A DNA stretch of 64,000 nucleotides from Monarcha castaneiventris obscurior (taxonomy: Eukaryota > Chordata > Aves > Passeriformes > Monarchidae), in the NCBI GenBank assembly GCA_026261815.1, contig JAMPIT010000884.1, positions 13,715,001 to 13,779,000 on the forward strand. Direction: 5' to 3'. Of this stretch, positions 27,501-39,500 are shown one piece after another. Numbering within the stretch: the stretch's first letter is position 1; every line of letters begins with the position of its first letter. The position numbers were made by a program, and so were the translations under genes. The notes below the pieces were generated by a model. That model saw only the letters and a list, made by a program, of their open reading frames with translations, was not told the DNA's origin and did no database searches.

Positions 27501-30500
27501 CTCAGAACAGTCCTTCATCCTAACAAACACAAATACAGCTGACCCCAAATACAGACCTTCCCCGTAAGAATCAAGAAAGGGTGGAAGAGTGAAGATGGAA
27601 ACCTGGTGTTTTATAGCAGGCATCTATTATAGCAGATGAATCTTACATAGGCAAGGCAGAAAGACAGGCTCACATCCTGGGTTAGCAGCAACAAAAAACA
27701 TCTCTTGGTCCCAAACAACCCTTCTGTATTTTTTCATATTTGAGAAAGACCACTCAAGTGAATCACTTTTGTGGAAAACATTTTTTTTTCATAACTGACT
27801 TGTGCAAAATTCAATAAAATGATAGTGAAGTGGGATGTGTTTATTTTTCATTTAAACCACATTTATTTTTGGTTTTAAAAAAGTTTGTCTTCCTTAAGGC
27901 AGCAGTTTATTCATGTGGCTTTTGCCAAACTAGATGTCTAGATCTGTGGAAACAACAGATAACACCTTCAAGAATTAAAAACTACATTGCCGTCACTCTC
28001 ATTACTTTTTTGGCCAATCAAACTACTGAGGGCTCAGCCTGTTCCTCTAAAAAAATTTGTAGCTGTATAGTGAACCTTTTTCATTCTATATTGAGGACAG
28101 CTAAGAGCTCCTCTGTTATATATAGTTATTACATTGAACCTCTTTGTTAACATTTTAGCATTCATCCCAATTTTTTTTCAGTCTGACACATCAGAGATAC
28201 TCAGTTGGGTCCTCCGTGATTTCTCTAAGGCAGATACACTAAAACAGATGCCCTGGGAAGCAGCTCTGTGGGAAGTCAGCAACTCTTCCCCATTAAGTAA
28301 AGGATACTTTTTTCAAAAATTCAAGTTACGGCTTTTACAGGACTTAAACAGCCTTAGGAGCCTCTCACCCCAACCTTAAGCTTTAACATAAACCAGAGCT
28401 CCTTTCTACTCTCATTCACCAACTTTGATTCTACTTAAATTTCTGTCTCCAGCCTGAAACTGGCAGCCTGAACAAAAATATAATTTTAAATTTAAATGAA
28501 GTCACATTTAAAAGACATCACTATATACATTAGAAATTTGGATCATTATTCAAGGCCGTTTCCATGCAAAGCAAAAAAGATAGCTCAAGGCCAATTCTCC
28601 TCCAGTTTGCTACTTTTATGTAGAACTGCATTTGAAAGCATTTATGGTATCAGTACCACCCTTATCTAGGCAAACAAGTGTTCCCTAACCTCAAGAATAA
28701 AATATTGTTAATTAGCAACATATTGTTAATAGCACTTCCCTCTATTTGATTCCCACAATGAAATCAGTTTTAGGGTTTTTATACTTGTTCACAACTGAAA
28801 AATAGCACAGCTATTCTAATTTCTTCTGTTTGGTTGCAAGTTTTAAAGTCCAATTAAAAGAATTAACTGCATCAAAGAACCTTCTGAGTTCTCATGCAAG
28901 TTTGAATAATAAAATAAATGTCAGGGTGTGCAAGTCCCTGTCTGTATTGCAAGTTCAAACTTGATCAAACTACTTATGATGAGCACCTCATGAAACAACA
29001 CATTAACAATTCCTAATTATATTTCATGAAGGGCTAAAGGCAGTGAGGAAATGTTCAACCTTGGCAAATGGAAGCCAAGCTCATGGAAATTTTTCAAGAT
29101 TTTGCAAAAAATGAGAAGCCTCCAGCCCTGTATTTTGAAATTTGTGGGGGAAATACATTTTCTGAACTTGGTTTATCTTAAGCTCTGCTCTGCAATCCAT
29201 CTATACTCAAACTCAGTAATTTCCAGCTCTTCAAAATATCTCCTGTGATAGCATCTCCATACTTCCCATTAAATGTAATATTAAAAACCTTTTACATTTT
29301 CCTGCTAGAGCTGCTTGTCTGTAAGCCAGCCTGGAAGCAATGTCCCTACGCTTCTGTCAGACAGAGAAATTGTTATTGGCATGACATTCAATATTGTCAA
29401 TCATTCACACATCATTTTAAAGCTTCATGAATAAGCACTAGAGCACAATATTATAACTGGGAGATAGCTAATTTCATGAGAAGAGGTTTAAGCATCAAGT
29501 TAGATTTCTGTGTCTTACTTTCAGATAAATCTTCTCTCTGTCTCTCTTGATTTAAAGCTGATTTAAAGTTTAAAAGCTCCTGGGAATATTTTTTTAAGAA
29601 TTTCAAATAAAATATTCTTACAGGTATTTGTGAACAAAAAATACAGAAGAGAGGGCAATTTCAAGAACAGATTTTAAGAGGAAATAGAATTTTTATGACT
29701 GATGACATCTTTTCCCTGCTAGGACAGGGAAATTTCTAACACCCAAAAAGGGCTTCTGGCCATTTTTATTTACTGAGTTATTAATATACTTTAATTTATT
29801 AATAATGATTCAAATGCTAATAAAATAAACTTTCATAAATCTGTTCTGAGAAGTCATCCAGGCATTTCTTACAGAGAACAACGAACAATGTATTTATGTC
29901 ATATAGACCAAGACCTAAAGAAACTAACCAGGGTACAAACGCAAGTATTATTTATTATTAAAAAAAAATAAACATTACACAGCACTTACCCTCTTGTTTC
30001 CTCCTCCTGTCCTTTCCCCCTCTGTATTTTAATCCACTGCTCCAGCTGCAGCATGGAGTTAGTTCTCTGCATGACGCGCTCGGACTCCACGTGTGCCTGC
30101 AGCGCGTTGTGGTGAGCGCCATCGGCCGCGTCCCCCAGCACAGCTCCCATGGATTTATTCTCGGAGCCATTCACATGGACGCCTCTGAAGTGCCCGCCCG
30201 GAATCGTGCTTATGGGCAAAGTCCTGTACTCGGATCCCACGGGATTTAGCTTCACACTGTTAATTTTTGTTAATGGTTTATCTTGCCCGACTTTCTGGAA
30301 TCCGTATTTTTCAGCTTCCAAAGCTTTCTTCTCCTCGTTTTTGTTCACTTCTTTGTTTTTCTGGTTGTTTTGTGCCTCTGGCTTAATGAGCACCCGATGG
30401 TTTGAAATATTATTTGCCTCTCGAGGTGATGTATTTTCAACAGTGAACTTCTCTATTCTGGAAGGGAACATATGACAAGCTATAATACCAAAAAAACATT

Positions 30501-33500
30501 CATTACAAATAGTAATAAAAAATTGAAAGTTATTTCAGTGACCCCCTGTCCGTATATTTTGCAACAATATCTTGACTCTGAGAGAAAAAAATCAGGGCAT
30601 TTGCACAATATGAGGACAGGCTGGGGGTTTTTGTTGCTGTTTTTTTGGGGTTTTTTTTTTAATTTTGTTTGGGGATTGGTGCTAGTGGTAGTGCTTGGTT
30701 GGTTTGTTCTTTGGTTGGCTGATTCGGGGTTTTTCTGGTTGGCAAGTGTGAGTATTTGTTTCTTCTACATTCCTCTCTTTCTTTGCTGTTTTAAAAACAA
30801 TTATAACATGAGGTAACTTTTTTTTGCAGCCACCAGTCAATTAACCCCCTAGAAAAAATGTGAACAACAGGAAATAAAGCCAGAGTCTGAAAAAGTGGAT
30901 GTTCAGTTCCTGGAGGGCTGAACATTTAAAGCGTAAAAATATTCAGTGGCTCTCCAAGAGCCACAGCTTCCAAATGTCAACAGCCTGAAATTCAGATGGT
31001 TTTCAAAGTCAGCTCGTGATTCACAATACTGCTGGATTTAGCATATAATGAGCTCCTTTAAAGAAAGCAAATGACTTTTCATGGCCATTGGTATCAATTA
31101 GGTTTCTCTGCTATGTTATCACTTTGGCTGGCGTACATTTTGTGGAAAATGACTGCAGCTTTTCTAATTTTAAGGGGGAAAATAGCTTCTGACTTAAGGA
31201 ACTGTACCACAAAAATAATGATATTTTTAGGATTGCCACTGCTTTACAGTATTTACACAAGTACTCAATGTGTGCTGTTCTATTAGTGATCTTCTTTTTA
31301 AAATTTCAAAATGTCAAGAAGCTCTATCTTTTGCCATACTGGGAGGACCTGAACTTCAATTCCAGCTCAAATAGTGACTTTTGGTTTTAGCTCACTAGAA
31401 AAAACCCACCACCTTAAAATGTTTTGCTCTACATTTTTTGGTATGGGAGGAAAGAAGAGGAAGAGATATAATTCCTTAAGATTACATCTCTGTGTAAAAC
31501 CAAACTAAGAACAACACTTTATTTTAAGATGATGTTGAATTAACTTTTTGTTCTGTTCTGCATCTTTTTTTCTTTTGCAAATGCATTATTCATCGTTATT
31601 ACTGTGTCCAGCTCAAGTGTCTGTAAAAAGGCCAGCACACACACAGCTGACCAGGAGCAATAATGCTTTATTCCATCATGACCAAAAGGCATTTATTTTT
31701 CTCCATAAGACCTTAAATTGTTCCCAGGACCAAACATTTCTGCCTAGGTTCCTTCTCAACATTAATGAAAAAAAAGGATCACCTCCTCACTCCCACCTCG
31801 AAACTGTAGTACCCAGTCTTCTACCAGAAACCAAGGAATTTCTCAACAGGAATGTGAATGAAAAACTCAATTTCCCACAATTATCAAGTCAAAAAAAGGG
31901 TGTTAAGATTTCAGTTTTCAGCCAGCACTCTGCAATTTCCAAATGAATTTAAGGACTACCTTGCAAATAATCCTGAACACGGGCATTAATATTTGCAGCA
32001 TGTCTCAACAGCCCCACCCACTCCCTTATATAATACAAAACTTTTTATAAATCTTTCTCAAGGGGTTTTAGAGCAGAGAAACAGGTGGAAAATCCATGGT
32101 GGAGAGAGAGAGAGAGAGTGGCATCTGTAGGACACTCATCCTATATATGGCAAAGTCAAGACTTGGCACTGAGTTCAATTCACACTCTCATAGTACTTTC
32201 CACTGTGTTTTAATTAAAAACCAACAACTCCCAAGATCACAGAATTGTTTTTCCGTGCAGTCTCATGCTGTATCACTTGTTACTATGGTTATACCCAGCA
32301 GAGCATCTTTGTGATGCTGTGGAGGCTGAAGGACTGACATTCAGAGTTCTGGGCTCTCTACCTTGGTAAAACCACATCAGCCAACTCTGTGTGAGCAAGG
32401 GATCTCTTTCCACAGTGAAGGATCCACATGGGAAAAAACTATCAGAAACTAACAGGAAAATGTAGGAAACATAAATCCATATGTACATTTTGCTCCATAC
32501 TTATAGCTAGCTCTCAAAGACATAGCCAATGAGGCTTGCAGGCTATTTGAGGACAGGATAGGGAGAAGAAGAGAATGAGCATAGAACATGGGTCTTTCAG
32601 CATATGCTGAATGTAATTTATAGATTTCTGCAACCAAACACGAATCATATGTATAATATGTAATATGCAATACAGGAAAAGTACTATTTTATGCCGGTTT
32701 AAATAAAGAAATAATTCTGAAAGGGCTGGAGAGAAGGGAGCATGTGATTAATGACCAGATGGACATGAGAGCTGTGATTTAACCAAGCAAGGCAGAGGCA
32801 TTTGAAAAGCAAAAGCCATCTTTTCCAAGCCCAGTGACGTCAGTAAGCCCCCACTGTGGATGTCTCTATGCTAACAAGTGCTTTTTTGGCAGCCTGGCTT
32901 ATGCTGTTCAGGGAAAGTAACTACACCAGGAGGGGAAAAAGGCAATCTTTTCTTAGTACATGCTGCATCACTGAGAAGAAACAAAGGCTGCAGCACACAA
33001 GCTGACAGTGAAAGGACAGAGAAATGACTCAATCCTGGGAGAACAGAGAATCAGCATTGAGGGTAAAATGGTAAATCAGTGTGTTGGTGGGCTTGACCAT
33101 CTACAAACACAAGCAAGCAAGCAGGACTCAGATAGAACCCAACTGTGGCCTGCAGGGATACAGCATGGAATAAGCAATGTGTTTTGCTGATCCAGAGAGA
33201 GTGTTTGAGATAATATTTTGAGTCATCACCTTCAACAGCTCCTCACTGACTAAAGTATTTGGTTTAATTATTTTAATAGGTCTCTCAGTACAATATTAAA
33301 CTTGAATGTACTATCTAGGCAAAATCAAAAATGTTTAGAAAGGAGTAATTACTATTAAGCCAATAGGGCCAAATACTGTTTGTCCTTCCCTGCAGCTAAA
33401 CACCAGAAGGAAATATTTCTGCTGTTAATAGAGACCAGTTCTAAGGGAAATGAGTACATTTTTATTTTCTCACTTCAATATCTCATTTGTGGTTTACATT

Positions 33501-36500
33501 GCTAACTAAGTGTGGAAAGTAAGAGTAGAAGAGTAGTTTATGAAAAACTTGGCAACACCTCTCCCCTCCCACCAACTTAATGTTTTAAATATTCCTTTTA
33601 TCTTTATCCTCCCCAAAGAACTCTCATCTCCAGAAAAATGAAGACACAAATTAAAGTGCTAAAATTATTTAAAAGATTTGGTTTCATAGACTGTTGGATT
33701 TGATTCCTAGAGTACCATAAGCAGTGAAATACCTTGATTTCTAGATGTCAAGAATTATACTGTAAAAAACTCTTGATTTATCATTGGGCATTTTATATTA
33801 ACAGGCAATTAAAAGTGGCCCAACATCAGGTTACATGAATATCTATGGCAGCAAGTTCTTAATTACTCATTTATTGTATTGCAAGTATCTAGTCTGTTAG
33901 AAAACTGTATCAGTGCAATGTCAGAACCTTTGGAAAAAACAGGACTGAAAAACAAAAGCACTGCCAAATTTGGCTGAAACAAAACCCTTTATGTTTAGAG
34001 CTCCATGCATGCCAAACTTTAGGTTACTTAGAGATGAGGCAATAAAACACTTAATACTTAACAGATTTTTACAGGGAAGGAACAGTATTTCTTCTGCATA
34101 AGATCATATCCTGCTACGTTTCATTTCAAGAACTGGTTTGATAGCCAAAAAATGGATTCTTTAGAAAACAGATGTCTGAAGGGTTTTCTTCCTTATTATA
34201 GCTAACAGATATGAAAGTCTTTGAGACTTGGTCTTGAAATCTATTTGCTCTGAAGTAATTATTTCAAGGCTACCAACAAAGTTTTCAAAGAGGTCACATC
34301 TACTTCTGTTCCATTCTGAGGTTTCTTGCCTGAATCAAAACAACAAGATGGTGTTATGTAAGTTGCTTTTCTGACAATTGTTTGGCTGTTGGCAAGCCCG
34401 TTCTGCCTGTGATATCCAGGCAGAGATTCACAGTACTGCAAGTATCAAATGAAGGTCATTTCACTGGTTCAGAAAAAGATTCAACATTACCCCCTTCAGT
34501 TTTATTCCTCTACAGAGTGTTTTTACAATTGATATGTGATTTTTGTTTGAAGTTAAGTGGGTTTGATTTGGTTTAGTAATTTCTCCATATGTAAATTACC
34601 ATTGTATCTGCAATACAAACCCAATTTTTCAGATTAACCTTATTACTACTGAACTTCTCTGGTAGCTGTGTCCACGAGATTTTTTTCACTACTTTTTTAA
34701 ACTTTGAGTTTCTCAGCATTGCTGACCTTTATTTAGCTCCAGGGTAGCAGGAACTAACGGAGTGGAGAACAGATCAAGTGACAGCAGCCATCAGCAATAA
34801 GTTCTGTGCTGTCAGTAACGAGGAGCTTTTAAACTTTCAATTGATGAGGTTTCCATTATAGATGCCATGGAGCTGACTCTAGGGACCACATTTTGAGAGA
34901 AAACGACTCTCACTGGAGAGACAGCAGCACACAGTGTTCAGTTTCTGAGAACACAAAGCTTCCGGTGATAATTTGCTTTTCATTGTCAACACACGGGCAC
35001 AGAAAGATAAGGCTCCAGATCAGGTAAGCATCAATTTGATGACAGCTTAATGATGAACAAGAATGGCTCCCTACAGGCTGCCCACAGGTACAACTGGTTA
35101 ATTTAGCTGGAAACTCCAGCTGCGAATTTGAGAATTATGACAGGTTTAAGCCAAAGGCTACCACCAGTTGAGCTGCTGTGGCTCAGTCAGGAGGGCAGGG
35201 AAGTCAAACACGCCTGCACACAATATTTGTCATTGCACTTCTCATGCCACTGGCTAAAGGGATAATTCATTTTTTTCTTCTAGCTCCTTACAGTCAATAT
35301 TCAGAAGAGAACTTAGATTATTTTTACTACTTCAAAATTTTATCCAACATTGTCCAGTTAGTAAGGGGTCTTCAATATAAGCAGAAATCACTTCAGCCAA
35401 TGTACATTCTATTTTAAGGACCACCCCTTCATTAAATAAATCGAACTAAATAAGAGAAAGCAATACACTGTCCCACTGTTTAGTCAATCCACAATACCTT
35501 TTCACAGGCTCTGTCTGCACAAGTGCTGCATCTATCATGGCTTTCATCCACAACTCCATTTCCTTCCCTGTATCTGTGCAGAAATAATAGGTCCTCATGT
35601 TTGGATGAGCTGCCTGATTGGAAATGACATGGTCATTGCAATAAAAATGAAAGGTTCTGTAAAAGAAGAGAGGCAAATATTGTTACTGCTTACTCACTCT
35701 AATGCTTTATCTAATAAGACTTCTGCAAATAATATGATCAGAAAAAAAAATCAAAAGGACCACTACAATGTTTTTTGGTCACTGCATCTGTATTTTCAAA
35801 ATAACTGCCTGTAATTTTCAATCACAACTGCTTCTTCATGAATACATTAAATAAAAAGCACTTAAATTTCTTCAATCTACTGAAAACTATATTGAGCATT
35901 CATTAATGTAGATTAATATAATTCTTATAAATAAGATTTTGGCATGGATTTTGGCAGTCTGAATGATACAGTAAGTTTTAATTTGTACTTACCATAGTAA
36001 ATAAATGATGTCTTGCTTAGGAGACCAAATGAAGTGCCAAAAGGAGCTCATAAAACAACAAAAAAAGTCAGGACAAAATATTTAGTAAAGTAATTTATAT
36101 CATGATTTAAAAGATTGTAATAAAACATTCCTGAGAGTGATTCATGTAATATTGTGATTTAAGTGATAATAAATTCTTATTTTTATTTATGTGTGAAGAC
36201 ACTTTGTATCTAAATAACTAATGAACTTTCATTAGTGGGGCAAGTCCAGCTGCAGATGCTGGTTTACAATTATTAAGCACCACAGAATATTTAAGATCCA
36301 CGAACTAAAGAGAAAATATTACTAAGTGATATCCATCCACTTCCCCATTCTAGTAATTCTGTCTATACTTACATCAGGCTAAGTACTTGAAACTTCTGCT
36401 ACTCTATTATGTAAAAGTCAGGCTCAGAAGCTGTTTATCAATCCTTTTTTACCTAATAGCTCTATAAAAATGAGTTCTTATGACCAGGCTCTTGTGCTTT

Positions 36501-39500
36501 CATATACAAAATCAAATGGAAAAGCTGATTCCCTTACCTTAAAGGCATATTTGCGGTTAATATGGTCCTCAGCAGTCAGCACAGATATCTGAAAACTAGG
36601 CAGAAGTATGCTCCCCAATATTCCTTCTTCCTTCTCATCTGGGAATGCACACTTGGATTAGAGAAACAGCCTTTGGACACACAACACTTGCATTCAGACA
36701 CCTGATGAAACCCTTTTAGCCTCCCATGAGCATTAACAAGAAGTTTAGCTTAGAGGAGAAAGCATTAAGAACCAGGAACCCAGAGTAACTTTGAAGAGAA
36801 GACAGAAGTCAAGCCTCTAATTCAGTGACAAGAACAAGAATACCACATATCTACTGCCTGCTATGACAACACAAGTAGTTTAAAACACTGCTTATGACTG
36901 CTGGCGTTAGTGAAAATGTGCACATTCTTCTGATCTCAGGCATATTATGCTACATAATCCCCATTATAATATTTAATTATGAATTATAATTCCCACAAAG
37001 AGTTTACACTCAATTACATTCCATTTGTAAGAATGAATATGTTTCAGATAACTTCTAAAAAAAAAAAGCTCTCCCCCAAAACAAATACCCTTTTCCCAGA
37101 CCCTCATTTTACAGAAAATTTTAGAACAATAGACCATAATAAAAAATGGACATTCTAACTGAAAGCCACAACCAGCTTTTAAATCCAATTATACTTTAAC
37201 AAAGAAATAATTGGATGCAATTCACAAAGTCAGTCTTAATTGTATTTCATGTACAGAACTTCTATTTGTAATCAGTATCTTAGAGACTGTCCCCCATAAC
37301 ATAGTTGAAGATCCAGTCATTTCTTGTAGGCACTATCTATGAATTTAAGATGACAACATGGGTATTCCAAAACTTCAGCCACGAAAAATTAACGGTTACA
37401 ATTAAAATACACTTCAACAGAACAAAAGGATTATTGCTTATGTGTGGATTTAAAAATCTTTTTCAGGTTCTCCTTTAGTCCCTAGGTTTTGAAAAAGTAG
37501 AACCTTCATTTAAGTTATTTATATGGGGAAAGTTGTGCCCACCATTTTAGTATCACCTGAAAGATTAGATGTAAAAATTACGCTTTCTGGGATAGTTATT
37601 TAATTGCAGAGATGAGCACAGAATTATTCCAGTTAGAAGGCAGGAGTGGATTTGCTTTCAGGAACTCAGCAGTACCCTTAGGTATGACTGAAACCATCCC
37701 ACCTTCCCTTCAAATATTAACTCCTTGCTAGCCACATACAAAAATGTGCCTTTTTTCCCCCTGTCCCAGAACACATGGCAAATGTTGGGGTTTACTTTAT
37801 TTGGACTTCTGTTCTGGGGAAAAGCTCTCTTCTGCTAGATTATATTTTGACTAATCACTGAGTAAATTCCCCCACTAGTGCCACATAACAGCATTAAGCA
37901 TTTTTGTTCCACTGAACAGCTGCATGTCTGGAGGACTTTGGTCTTTGTTAAAGACATACTGCTACATTCCAGTTCCACATTTTAAAAATCTGTTTCCAAT
38001 CAGGCTTGCTTTTATCTACATATTCCACTGCCCCATACCCATCTTTACTTGTGTGCTGTGTCTGAACAGTACACGAGAGAAAAAGCAGATCTTCTGTCCG
38101 GTTCTAAGAACTTTTATTTGTGCCAACAACAACCTTCCAATATGAAAGTGGACACTCCTTCATGCCATGGGGGAACAGAAAAAGAGTATTCGCTAAGCTG
38201 TGAAAAAATACAGTGACATGATTTTCCTTTTCATCTATAAACTATATTTCAGCTGCTAACATTGTAGCATGATTGTAGAAGTTTAGTAAAATTTACTAAC
38301 AAAGCCAAAAAAAGCCAACAACCACAACTGCACAACCACAAACGGTTTCTATTTTTTCAATATCTAAGACAGAGTTAACAGAAACATAAAAGGTTTAGTG
38401 TAAAAGCTTCTTATATTTTAGCAGCCACCTCTAATACATTTTGGACTATCACTGCACATGTTTAATTCCATTTTAACAGCTTTAACTACTTTCTAGTGAG
38501 TGATAGCTAAAAGCTACATCTAGCATGTAAACAATTCATATTATTCTGCTTGCATTTCAGCTTGTTGGGCAGATTAACACGCAGAAAATAAAAAGTAAGA
38601 TTATAGAGCAGTTTATATTTATTTGTTGTTGGTTTTGCTTACTGCTTTATTTTGACAAACTTCCTGTGCAGTGCTTACATTCAATTTAATCTGTTCTTAA
38701 GGCAGCTATAATGTAGCCCTTTCTTTACAACTTTTTGAAGAAGGAGCCTGAAGACATGTTTAAAATAAAGCAGTAAAAAGCACAGAGTATATAATGACCA
38801 CTTAGGTAACCACAGTGTAACTGTATCAGTCAGTCGATGCTTCCATGACTGAAATTCTAGCCTGATTTTTGACTCAGCAGGGGTTTATCCAACTATGTTT
38901 ACCACTTGGGATAGAGAAACAAAGCCTAATTATTATATTTGAATAATTCCAAATTTGTTAACTAAACCAGTTGCAAACAGATCTTTTATGTTTCAGACCT
39001 GTCTGCTTGTCTTTGATTGGGTCCATGCTGCACTTTCAGAGAACACCATCTTAGATTCATCAGTCTCTGCTTGCAGCATCGCCAGCATCAGCACCAGTTC
39101 TACCAACTCTGAAGTTTCACCCCAAACTGAAACCCTCTGTTACCCTTCACCCACAGTTAAGGCTGCAGATGGCCCTGTTTACATTCCTCTATTTTGCCAT
39201 GCTTTACAATGTTCTTCACTCTCAGCCTCCTTGAAACTAATATGGTTGTACACCTTATTTCAGGATTGTCTGTGTTTCCCGACGCCCAAGTCCCACTTGT
39301 TTATCTCCTCAGGAGCACTACAGTTCATGATCTGCAATGGTGAAGGGATCACTAACACACGTAACTCCAGACTAGAATGAGAAGCAGCTCATTTTTCCCA
39401 AGTAAAATAAGTCTGATCTAGCTACATGAGGTTACTAACAGATTCTTCTGTTCCAAATACAGCAGAGACTTCTACTCATATGGAATTGGACAACATTTCA

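Larger units (their letters stand above)
30458..35497 (-). other. 5.0-kb intron between exons 6 and 7
   Basis: It contains a G/T-rich tract at 30620-30745, a (GA)n run at 32101-32118 and a perfect CRE-type palindrome (TGACGTCA) at 32835-32842. The 34740-35030 part is less AT-rich than its surroundings and could be conserved or an old repeat; I cannot tell which. Confidence 0.8.

Noticed and set aside
31548..31946. 132-codon open frame on the plus strand
   Set aside because: No domain, no matching paralogue and AT-driven composition; treated as chance.
38955..39380. 141-codon open frame on the plus strand
   Set aside because: Intronic, antisense to PLEKHA5, no recognisable domain; length is within chance for this much sequence.
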